Assembly: GCA_964551315.1 (NCBI GenBank)
Contig: CAZKCM010000004.1
Coordinates: forward strand, 1-64,000
Direction: 5' to 3'
Origin: Virgifigura sp964551315
Lineage (GTDB): Bacteria; Pseudomonadota; Alphaproteobacteria; Dongiales; Dongiaceae
Length of the DNA stretch: 64,000 nt
The notes beneath the pieces were generated by a model, which searched no databases, was not told where the DNA came from, and saw only the letters and a program-made list of their open reading frames with translations. Of this stretch, positions 26,641 through 33,711 are shown one piece after another. A program made the position numbers and the translations under genes. Positions within the stretch are counted from its first letter, which is position 1; the number at the start of each line of letters is the position of its first letter.

Positions 26641-27038
26641 AAACCATGGGGCGTCGATTGATAAACTTACCGCAACGCCGACGATCTTGCGACGGGTTTT
26701 CGGCGTAATTTTATGGCGAATCGGCCCGGCTGCGGCGCCGTCACCTGGGTACCGTCGTGCAGCAAATGGTCGGCTACGCAATTGACCGATTCGTATCACC
26801 GCCCGCGCGGTTCCGGTGAACGCTTTCGGGGTCTTCCCGTTAATCCCGCCTTACAAACCGGTCCCGCTTATAGTACGTTGGTTAAACCAGCTGTCAGGGG
26901 GCATATGCTTGTCGGCGGGCGCCTTTACCTGAGCGACTCCCGGCCGTGGAGGCTGCCGGGAGGGTCGGCCGGAAGGCTGGGTTCAAACTGACGTCTTTCC
27001 TAAGCAGACCGAAAATCCGACGGCAATGGGAGAGTGCT
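26641..27038. other. Intergenic region between divergent small-protein genes
   Basis: About 400 bp upstream of both substrate candidates 3 (-) and 4 (+); no supported ORF. It should contain the + strand promoter. TATAGT at 26869-26874 is the best -10-like hexamer but lacks a convincing -35. GTCGGCGGGCGCC around 26910 loosely resembles the core of blocks A and B read on the other strand; that resemblance may be chance in GC-rich DNA. Confidence 0.4.
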
Positions 27039-27503
27039 ATGTGTGAGGAACCGAACGAGATCAATCGGGAGCACATTCGACGCCGGCCGTTCTCAAAGGG
27101 ACTTTCGAGCTTTGCTGTGATGGTCGGCCTGGCTTGCGTCGCGGTGGGATCCGGGGACGTGAGCCGTGCCTCGGCCAATCCGATTCAGCTGACGCCGACG
27201 CAGATGGACGGGATAACGGCCGGCGCAATCAGTCACGAGATCGTTGCGGCGGGCATCGCGGAGGGCGAGCCGGCGTCATCCGACGCCAAAGCAAAGGTGC
27301 GGACCATTTCCACGCCCAATGTCGACGTCTCCGTCGGGGTAGGGAAAGCCTCCGCCAAGGGCGAGAGTCACGATGTCGAGCTGTCGTCGTCCTACACGAC
27401 GGATGGTCGGGTCATCGTGGACAATACGCGAGTGATCGAGATCAACACGCCCAAACGCTCAGTGGGCGTCGTGGTCGCGGTGATCGTGGCCAAGAGAAAA
27501 TAG
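27039..27503 (+). CDS. Exported protein with LTPTQMDGITAG leader motif (substrate candidate 4)
   Basis: 154 aa from the ATG at 27039, preceded by GGGAGA; the longer frame to 26946 has no ribosome site. Long basic n-region, hydrophobic segment FAVMVGLACVAVGSG (residues 25-39), probable cleavage after SRASA (47). NPIQ then leads into the motif LTPTQMDGITAG at 51-62, the same layout as the three other small genes but on the opposite strand. The remaining 92 residues are rich in Val, Ser, Ala, Gly and charged pairs, with alternating beta-prone stretches (NVDVSVGVGKAS, RVIVDNTRVIEI) and a hydrophobic end SVGVVVAVIVAKRK. Could be a larger structural or cell-surface substrate of the adjacent C39/barrel pair. 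Function unknown. Confidence 0.72.
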   Translation: MCEEPNEINREHIRRRPFSKGLSSFAVMVGLACVAVGSGDVSRASANPIQLTPTQMDGITAGAISHEIVAAGIAEGEPASSDAKAKVRTISTPNVDVSVGVGKASAKGESHDVELSSSYTTDGRVIVDNTRVIEINTPKRSVGVVVAVIVAKRK

Positions 27504-27743
27504 GACGGGAATCGCCTCGGCATTCCGTTGCGTTCGAGTTGATGGCAGGTCCCGAAATGGCCGAATGATTCATCCGGCGTCACGCCGCGGCAGCGAATGG
27601 AACGCGGGGGCTGCGGATCGGTCGATCGCCGCAAGGATCAGGAGTGAGAGGCCCCGCGCCTAATCGGGACCGAAGCGCAAGCCAGGGCCAAGGGGCGGGA
27701 TCGGCGATTGCCTGGTCGGCGCGGTCGCCCTTCGGTCCGTTTA

Positions 27744-27779
27744 CGCCCGGGACAATCTTGGCGCCCGGGACAATCTTGG
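27744..27779. repeat. Tandem repeat, 2 x 18 bp
   Basis: Two perfect copies of CGCCCGGGACAATCTTGG, head to tail. Confidence 0.9.
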
Positions 27780-27933
27780 CGAGCGAGACGGCCGGTTAGG
27801 ATCTCGGTCATCGGGTTCCGGTCGGACACCCCGGCCGGCTGCGCCTGCGACGTGGGATCCCGTACCCATTCGCGCCGCTATCCGCTCTCGATGCGGCGCT
27901 GGCCGCAAGGAGCCCAGGGAAGCCGGCCGCTAT

Positions 27934-27975
27934 CGATTCCTGATTGGCGGATACCGATTCCTGATTGGCGGATAC
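27934..27975. repeat. Tandem repeat, 2 x 21 bp
   Basis: Two perfect copies of a 21-bp unit containing GATTCCTGATTGGCGGATA, ending directly at the A-run of the hairpin that follows. Confidence 0.9.
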
Positions 27976-28009
27976 AAAAACGGCAAGCCCCGACCTGTCG
28001 AGGCTTGCC
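27976..28009 (-). terminator. Intrinsic-terminator-like hairpin on the minus strand
   Basis: GGCAAGCC at 28002-28009 (minus-strand reading) pairs with GGCTTGCC at 27982-27989; an inner 3-bp extension tightens the stem. Read on the minus strand the hairpin is followed by GTTTTTG (27981-27975). No annotated minus-strand gene lies upstream, so it may end an unannotated RNA. Confidence 0.55.
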
Positions 28010-28544
28010 TCAACCATTCGGCACGGGTGCCGTGGAGGGGCCTCGGAAGAGAAATCCGAGGGCGATCCCTCATTGCGCTTCTTCCCTGAACTTGGGCCGT
28101 AGCGTGCGATCGCCAAAGCGCCATTATCTTGCAACAAATACTTTACGGCATTTCTCGGGGAGAGTCACTGCTTCGTTGCAGCTCGAGGAAAATCGGCCCG
28201 AATGATTCGCCGCGATCCCACCGATGAGGAAGCCACGTCCGGGCACGGCTCCACGGGTGGGACGTGACGCTCTCTGGCGGCCGCGAAAGCCCTCCGATCT
28301 GTCCTCCTCGGCGATCCGGTTAACCCTTTGTCATAGAAGGTTCTTCTTGGCGTCCAGGAGCCGCTTCGTCGGTTTGCTCTGCGAGAGTCAGGCTAAACGC
28401 CTGTCCGAGTTAAGAAATTTCTTCTTGAACGATGGGGCGGCTTGGGTCAAACCGTCCTTGAAGCAACAGCGCGATCTCAAGACGCTGACCGAAACGGCCG
28501 GACAGGGGTCATGGCCTCTGGGTCTTCACGAGGGAGAGACTTCA

Positions 28545-29519
28545 ATGCGTGCTCTTGCCAAGCTTGCCGCTACAGCCCTGATCGCCTTCGCCGGTCCGGC
28601 GGCCGCCCAAGACGATTATCCGGACGGCCCGATCACCATGGTCGTGCCGTTTTCCGCGGGCGGCCCGACCGACACGGTGACGCGCCTCATCGCCGAGCCG
28701 ATGCAACGCGAACTCGGCCAGCAGATCGTCGTCCAGAACGTGGCCGGCGCCGGCGGCACGCTGGCGGGAACGCGGGTCGCCAACGCCGCGCCGGATGGTT
28801 ACACGATCCTGATCCACCACATCGGCATGTCGACCGCCCCGACGTTGTACCGCAACCTGCCATACGATCCGCTCACGGACTTCGAAACGATCGGCCTCGT
28901 GACCGAGGTCCCGATGACGATCATCGCGCGCAAGGATTTCGAGCCGGATACGCTTCAGGAGCTCATCGACTACGTGAAGGTCAACAAGGACACGGTCACC
29001 TATGCGAATGCGGGGATCGGGGCGGCGTCCCATCTGTGCGGGATGCTCTTCATGGATGCGATCGACACGCAGCTCACCACCGTGCCCTATCAGGGGACGG
29101 GGCCCGCAATGACCGACCTGCTTGGCGGCCAGGTCGACTTCATGTGCGATCAGACGACGAACACGACGGGCCCGATCCAGTCGGGCGGGGTAAAGGCCTA
29201 TGCCGTGACGACCGGTGAGCGCCTCGAGAATCTGCCGGACCTGCCGACCACGGCCGAGGCCGGCCTCGGCGAGTTCCAGGTCGGCGTCTGGCACGGGCTT
29301 TATGCGCCGGCGGGCACGCCCGAGCCGATCATCGAGAAGCTGTCGGCCGCGCTGCAGACGGCGCTTCAGGACAAGAACGTGATCCAACAGTTCGCCAAGC
29401 TCGGCACCACCCCCGTCCCGCAGGATCAGGCAACACCCGAGGCCCATCGCGAGAAGCTCAAATCGCAGATCGAGCTTTGGCGGCCGATCATTCAGGAAGC
29501 CGGTGTCTACGCCGACTGA
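28545..29519 (+). CDS. tctC: Tripartite tricarboxylate transporter substrate-binding protein (TctC / Bug family)
   Basis: 324 aa periplasmic binding protein of a TTT transporter; these bind small carboxylates and related compounds. Signal peptide MRALAKLAATALIAFAGPAAA (1-21). Family features: ITMVVPFSAGGPTDTVTRLIAEPM near the N-terminus, NVAGAGGTLAGTRVANAAPDGYT, TYANAGIGAASHL, VPYQGTGPAMTDLLGGQVDFM and LPTTAEAGLGEFQVGVWHGL. The ATG at 28545 follows GAGGGAGAG; the frame continues upstream without a signal peptide. First gene of tctC-tctB-tctA. Substrate cannot be told from sequence. Confidence 0.93.
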   Translation: MRALAKLAATALIAFAGPAAAQDDYPDGPITMVVPFSAGGPTDTVTRLIAEPMQRELGQQIVVQNVAGAGGTLAGTRVANAAPDGYTILIHHIGMSTAPTLYRNLPYDPLTDFETIGLVTEVPMTIIARKDFEPDTLQELIDYVKVNKDTVTYANAGIGAASHLCGMLFMDAIDTQLTTVPYQGTGPAMTDLLGGQVDFMCDQTTNTTGPIQSGGVKAYAVTTGERLENLPDLPTTAEAGLGEFQVGVWHGLYAPAGTPEPIIEKLSAALQTALQDKNVIQQFAKLGTTPVPQDQATPEAHREKLKSQIELWRPIIQEAGVYAD

Positions 29520-29542
29520 TCCTGTGCTTGCCAATAAGACGA

Positions 29543-29568
29543 GCGGGGCGCCCCTGATCGCCCCGCTT
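29543..29568 (+). terminator. GC-rich hairpin between tctC and tctB
   Basis: Nine-base-pair stem 29543-29551 / 29560-29568 (AGCGGGGCG with CGCCCCGCT), loop of 8. It starts 24 bp after tctC and has no T-run. It may partly terminate or protect the tctC transcript, giving more binding protein than membrane subunits. Confidence 0.5.
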
Positions 29569-29702
29569 CGCTGCAAGAATGCGAGACACGCGCCGGCCGT
29601 CGCGTGAGGTCGGCGCACTGCCTTGGTTCCTGGCACCTGGCCGCCGGCAATCGCGCGGCCGGACGTCGGATCCGGGGCCCGGATCTAGCTCTCGGAAGCG
29701 CC

Positions 29703-30164
29703 ATGGACGCCCGAAAATCTCTTAAGGACCTCATCGCGGGGCTTATCTTCATCGCCTTTGGACTGGCCTTCGGCTACGCCTCTCTCGGCTATCCCATCGG
29801 CACGGCCCTGCGCATGGGGCCCGGCTACTTCCCGCTCGTCCTTTCCGGAATCCTGATCGTTCTGGGTGCGGCAATCCTCATCCAAGGATTCTTCGCCACC
29901 GCGGAAAGCCCGATCGGCCCAACGCCGTGGCTGGGTCTGCTGCTGCTCGTTTCCGCCCTGTTCATCTTTGGCTTCACCGTCCACGGCCTCGGCCTTGTGC
30001 CGTCCCTGATGATCACCGTCTTCATGAGCGCCTTCGCCAGCCGGCGCACCGGAATTCTCGGTGCGCTGGGGCTCACCGTCGGTCTCACGCTGGTCTGCGT
30101 GCTGATCTTCGTCTACGGGCTGGGCCTGCCGCTCCAGCTGTTCGGCCCCTGGCTCGCTCTCTGA
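29703..30164 (+). CDS. tctB: Tripartite tricarboxylate transporter TctB family protein
   Basis: 153 aa small membrane subunit with four predicted helices (about residues 8-27, 43-62, 76-95 and 117-145). The loop GTALRMGPGYFPLVLSGIL is typical of TctB. Start ATG 29703; there is no strong ribosome site. Lies between tctC and tctA in the usual order; tctA begins 15 bp later. Confidence 0.88.
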   Translation: MDARKSLKDLIAGLIFIAFGLAFGYASLGYPIGTALRMGPGYFPLVLSGILIVLGAAILIQGFFATAESPIGPTPWLGLLLLVSALFIFGFTVHGLGLVPSLMITVFMSAFASRRTGILGALGLTVGLTLVCVLIFVYGLGLPLQLFGPWLAL

Positions 30165-30179
30165 GGCGAGGCTACGCTC

Positions 30180-31685
30180 ATGGAACTGATCGCGAATCTC
30201 GGCCTCGGGTTCGAAACGGCGTTCACGCCGATCAACATCCTCTATTGTTTCGTCGGCGTCCTCCTCGGCACGCTGGTGGGCGTTCTGCCCGGCATCGGGC
30301 CGACGGCGACGATCGGCCTGCTGCTGCCGATCACGTTCAATTTCGAGCCCGTCACGGCGCTGATCATGCTCGCGGGCATCTATTACGGCGCGCAGTATGG
30401 CGGCTCGACGACAGCGATCCTGATCAATCTTCCGGGCGAATCCTCATCCGCCGTGACGGCGATCGACGGCTATCGGATGGCCCGGGAAGGCCGCGCCGGC
30501 CCCGCGCTGGCAACCGCCGCCATCGGCTCGTTCTTCGCCGGCACCGTGACGACCCTGATCCTGGCGCTGTTCGCGCCGCCCTTGGCCAGCGTGGCGCTCC
30601 AGTTCGGGTCGCCCGAGTACTTCTCGCTTCTCGTCCTCGGCTTGCTCGCCTCCGTCGCCCTTGCTCATGGCTCGGTCGTCAAGGCGCTCGCCATGATCGT
30701 TCTCGGCCTGCTGCTTGGCTTGGTTGGACAGGACATCTATACCGGCACGCCGCGTTTCACCTTCGGCCGGTTCGAGCTCTACAACGGAATCAGCTTCGTC
30801 TCCCTTGCGGTTGGCGTCTTCGGCGTTGCCGAGATCCTGCGCAACCTCGAGCACGAGACGATACGGACCGTGGCGATCAAGCATGTGAAGGGCCTGCTGC
30901 TGACCAAGGACGATATAAAGCGGATCGTCGCGCCCATCCTTCGCGGAACGGCAGTCGGAGCGGCGCTCGGCATCCTGCCGGGGGGCGGCCACGTCCTGGC
31001 CTCCTTCGCCTCCTATTCCCTGGAGAAAAAGGTATCGAAGGAGCCGCAGAAGTTCGGGACGGGCGCGATCGAGGGCGTGGCCGGACCGGAATCGGCCAAC
31101 AACGCCGGCGCCCAGACCTCGTTCATCCCCTTGCTCACGCTCGGCATACCGGCGCATCCGGTGATGGCCCTGCTCATCGGCGCCTTCGTCATCCAGGGAA
31201 TCACGCCCGGTCCGAACGTCGTCAAGGACGAGCCCGAGCTCTTCTGGGGCATCGTCGTTTCGATGTGGATCGGCAACCTGTTTCTCGTGCTTCTGAACCT
31301 GCCGCTGATCGGGCTGTGGGTGAAGATGCTCACGATTCCCTATCGTGTCCTGTTCCCTGCCATCATTGCCTTCGCCAGCATCGGGACCTACAGCATCAAC
31401 CTGAACGCGTTCGACGTCTATGCGATCGCCGTGCTGGGCGTCATCGGTTATGTACTGGTGAAGCTCGACTGTGAACCCGCGCCCCTCCTGCTCGGTTTCG
31501 TTCTCGGTCCGTTGCTCGAGGAACATCTGCGCCGCGCGATGATCATCTCCCGCGGCGATCCCATGGTTTTTATCGAGCGGCCGATCAGCGCGGGCCTTCT
31601 GCTCGCGGCCCTCGTCGCCGTGGTGATCGCCGTCATCCCCTCGGTCCGCAGAAAGCGCGAGGAGGTTTTCCAGGAGGAAGATTGA
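30180..31685 (+). CDS. tctA: Tripartite tricarboxylate transporter permease TctA
   Basis: 501 aa large permease with about eleven helices. Signature motifs are LVGVLPGIGPTATIGLLLPIT and GIYYGAQYGGSTTAILINLPGE near the N-terminus, and the internally duplicated GILPGGGHVLASFASYSLEKK plus GVAGPESANNAGAQTSFIPLLTLGIPAHPVMALL in the second half. Works with TctC and TctB to import an organic acid or related solute, probably ion-driven. No regulator gene lies beside the operon. Confidence 0.95.
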   Translation: MELIANLGLGFETAFTPINILYCFVGVLLGTLVGVLPGIGPTATIGLLLPITFNFEPVTALIMLAGIYYGAQYGGSTTAILINLPGESSSAVTAIDGYRMAREGRAGPALATAAIGSFFAGTVTTLILALFAPPLASVALQFGSPEYFSLLVLGLLASVALAHGSVVKALAMIVLGLLLGLVGQDIYTGTPRFTFGRFELYNGISFVSLAVGVFGVAEILRNLEHETIRTVAIKHVKGLLLTKDDIKRIVAPILRGTAVGAALGILPGGGHVLASFASYSLEKKVSKEPQKFGTGAIEGVAGPESANNAGAQTSFIPLLTLGIPAHPVMALLIGAFVIQGITPGPNVVKDEPELFWGIVVSMWIGNLFLVLLNLPLIGLWVKMLTIPYRVLFPAIIAFASIGTYSINLNAFDVYAIAVLGVIGYVLVKLDCEPAPLLLGFVLGPLLEEHLRRAMIISRGDPMVFIERPISAGLLLAALVAVVIAVIPSVRRKREEVFQEED

Positions 31686-31704
31686 AGGAGGGCGCCCGAT
31701 TTCC

Positions 31705-31723
31705 CGACCGGCCCGGCCGGTCG
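31705..31723 (+). terminator. Short GC hairpin after tctA
   Basis: CGACCGG / CCGGTCG with loop CCCGG, 19 bp past the tctA stop. No T-run; terminator role is a guess. Confidence 0.35.
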
Positions 31724-31744
31724 CTGACAGTCTGTTAACGCTTG

Positions 31745-32191
31745 ATGCCGAGACTCGGTCCGATGGCACGCCTTACCCGCACGATCCGACTCTGGCCCGT
31801 TCTGCTCCTTGCTGCGCTCGAATGCGCGGTCGCGGCCGAGGACCGGATCGTGCGGGTGACAACGACGGACTGCGAGCTCCTCGTCAGGCACCGGCCGGCG
31901 CCGGACGTCGCCTACCAGCCGGGCGTCGATGTACGGAACCGGCCGGTCGTTCCGGCTGACCTCGAGGCGCCGCGCCTCCGCCTTCCCGATACGATCGAGA
32001 TCCCGATCACGGTCGATCTCCAGAAGCGGTTCGGCATTCCCTCGGATTCCGCGCTGTTCGAGGCCGAGGCCGAGATCGGCCGGATCGCCGTCGAGGGGGA
32101 CCGGATCACCTTCAATGGCCGCCCCCTCCTGGATTCGGAGCGTGTCGCCCTGGCGGAGGCTTGCCGCCGCCCGGCAGCGGGCCGACCTTAA
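31745..32191 (+). CDS. Exported hypothetical protein
   Basis: 148 aa, family not recognised. A hydrophobic segment LWPVLLLAALECAVAA near the N-terminus looks like a signal peptide (cleavage before EDRIV). The predicted mature part has a cysteine in TTTDCELLVRHRPAPDVAYQPGVDV and another near the end (LAEACRRPAA), which could form a disulfide. IEIPITVDLQKRFGIPS and EAEIGRIAVEGDRITFNGRPL look like folded, conserved-type segments. Start uncertain: ATG 31745 or ATG 31763, neither with a clear ribosome site. Lies between tctA and proS. Composition matches the backbone. Confidence 0.6.
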   Translation: MPRLGPMARLTRTIRLWPVLLLAALECAVAAEDRIVRVTTTDCELLVRHRPAPDVAYQPGVDVRNRPVVPADLEAPRLRLPDTIEIPITVDLQKRFGIPSDSALFEAEAEIGRIAVEGDRITFNGRPLLDSERVALAEACRRPAAGRP

Positions 32192-32363
32192 GGGTTTCCG
32201 GGCCGCGCTTCCCGCGGACCCGGACCCGTGCGACGAAGCATAGACAGCGAGGCGGCCTTTTGCCTACAGTCGGGCCCGCCGCAACCGCATTGCCGGTGCG
32301 GTGCGCTGCGCCGCCCTGCGCCCCGACCGGCGGCGCGGCGGGACGAGCCATACGAGGAACAAG

Positions 32364-33677
32364 ATGCGCCTATCCGTCTATTTCATGCCGACGCTGAAGG
32401 AAACGCCCGCCGAGGCGCAGATCGTCTCGCACCGCCTGATGCTGCGCGCCGGCATGATTCGCCAGGCGAGCGCCGGCATCTACTCCTGGCTGCCGCTCGG
32501 CTTTCGCGTGTTGAAGCGGATCGAGCAGATCGTTCGCGAGGAGCAGGACCGGGCGGGCTGCCAGGAGATGCTCATGCCGACGATCCAGTCGGCGGAGCTG
32601 TGGAAAGCCTCCGGCCGCTATGACGACTACGGCAAGGAGATGCTGCGGATCACCGACCGCCACGAGCGGGAGATGCTCTACGGTCCGACGAACGAGGAGC
32701 TGATCACGGACATCTTCGCCCGAGAAGTGAAGAGCTACCGCAGCCTGCCGAAGCTCCTCTACCACATCCAGTGGAAGTTCCGCGACGAGGTGCGGCCGCG
32801 GTTCGGAGTCATGCGCGGCCGCGAGTTCCTGATGAAGGACTGCTACTCCTTCGATCTCGATTACGCCGGTGCCAAGCGCGCCTACAACAAGATGTTCGTC
32901 GCCTATCTTCGCACCTTCGCCCGCATGGGCCTCAAGGCCATTCCCATGGCGGCCGAAACCGGCCCGATCGGCGGCAATCTCAGCCATGAGTTCATCATCC
33001 TCGCCGACACCGGCGAGAGCGCGGTGTATTGCCACCGCGATTTTCTGACCTTCGAGATCCCCGGCGCCGACGTGGATTACGAAGCGGATCTGGAGCCGCT
33101 CGTCGGCGCCTGGACGAAGCTGTACGCCGCGACCGACGACAAGCACGATCCCGCCGCCTGCCCGGTGCCGAAGGAGGAACTGGTCGAGGCACGCGGCATC
33201 GAGGTGGGGCACATCTTCTACTTCGGGACGAAGTATTCCGAGCCTCTCGGTGCCCTGGTATCGACGCCGGAGGGCGAGCAGGTGCCGGTCCATATGGGCT
33301 CCTACGGCATCGGCGTCTCGCGGCTCGTCGGCGCCATCATCGAGGCAAGCCACGACGACGCCGGAATCATCTGGCCCGATCCGGTCGCGCCCTTCAAGGT
33401 CGGCCTGATCAATCTCAAGGCGACGGACGAGGCCTGCCGGAAGGCCTGCGACGAGATCTACGACCGGCTGCGGCAAGCCGGCGTGGAGGTCCTTTACGAC
33501 GACCGGGACGAGCGGCCGGGCGCCAAGTTCGCCGACATGGACCTGATCGGACTGCCCTGGCAGCTCGTCGTCGGACCGCGCGGCCTCGCCTCGGGCACGG
33601 TGGAGCTGAAGCGCCGGGCGAACGGCGAGCGCTCGGAGCTGTCGGTCGACTCGGCCCTGTCGCGCCTGGTTGCGTGA
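32364..33677 (+). CDS. proS: Prolyl-tRNA synthetase (short bacterial form)
   Basis: 437 aa class II synthetase charging tRNA-Pro. Motif 2 region FRDEVRPRFGVMRGREFLMKD; motif 3 MGSYGIGVSRLVGAIIEASH; C-terminal anticodon domain with VLYDDRDERPGAKFADMDLIGLPW. It lacks the roughly 180-residue editing insertion of E. coli ProS, as is usual for alphaproteobacteria. ATG at 32364 gives the typical N-terminus MRLSVYFMPTLKETPAEAQI. Confidence 0.97.
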   Translation: MRLSVYFMPTLKETPAEAQIVSHRLMLRAGMIRQASAGIYSWLPLGFRVLKRIEQIVREEQDRAGCQEMLMPTIQSAELWKASGRYDDYGKEMLRITDRHEREMLYGPTNEELITDIFAREVKSYRSLPKLLYHIQWKFRDEVRPRFGVMRGREFLMKDCYSFDLDYAGAKRAYNKMFVAYLRTFARMGLKAIPMAAETGPIGGNLSHEFIILADTGESAVYCHRDFLTFEIPGADVDYEADLEPLVGAWTKLYAATDDKHDPAACPVPKEELVEARGIEVGHIFYFGTKYSEPLGALVSTPEGEQVPVHMGSYGIGVSRLVGAIIEASHDDAGIIWPDPVAPFKVGLINLKATDEACRKACDEIYDRLRQAGVEVLYDDRDERPGAKFADMDLIGLPWQLVVGPRGLASGTVELKRRANGERSELSVDSALSRLVA

Positions 33678-33711
33678 CGGGTCCTGGGCAAACTGAAACA
33701 GGCATCGGCTC

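Larger units (their letters stand above)
27504..28544. other. Gene-poor 1-kb stretch with short tandem repeats and hairpins
   Basis: No open frame here has a signal, motif or ribosome site I can support. It contains two perfect tandem duplications (27744-27779 and 27934-27975), a minus-strand terminator-like hairpin (27976-28009), two further hairpins (28041-28061 and 28058-28071) and a 12-bp palindrome AAGAAATTTCTT at 28412-28423 upstream of the transporter operon. Separates the small-protein cluster from the tct genes. Confidence 0.55.

Noticed and set aside
27039..27503. Treating this protein as a true FapC/CsgA amyloid
   Set aside because: No Gln/Asn-rich imperfect repeats of the FapC or CsgA type are visible; only beta-prone composition.
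27744..27975. CRISPR array
   Set aside because: Only two copies each of two different short tandem repeats, with no spacers between copies.
27808..28205. Open frames of 64 to 165 codons on both strands in the gene-poor region
   Set aside because: They run through perfect tandem repeats and hairpins, have no ribosome site and no domain-like composition.
22571..32363. Integrative element with att sites
   Set aside because: No integrase, no tRNA at either border, and no flanking direct repeat that I could find by eye.
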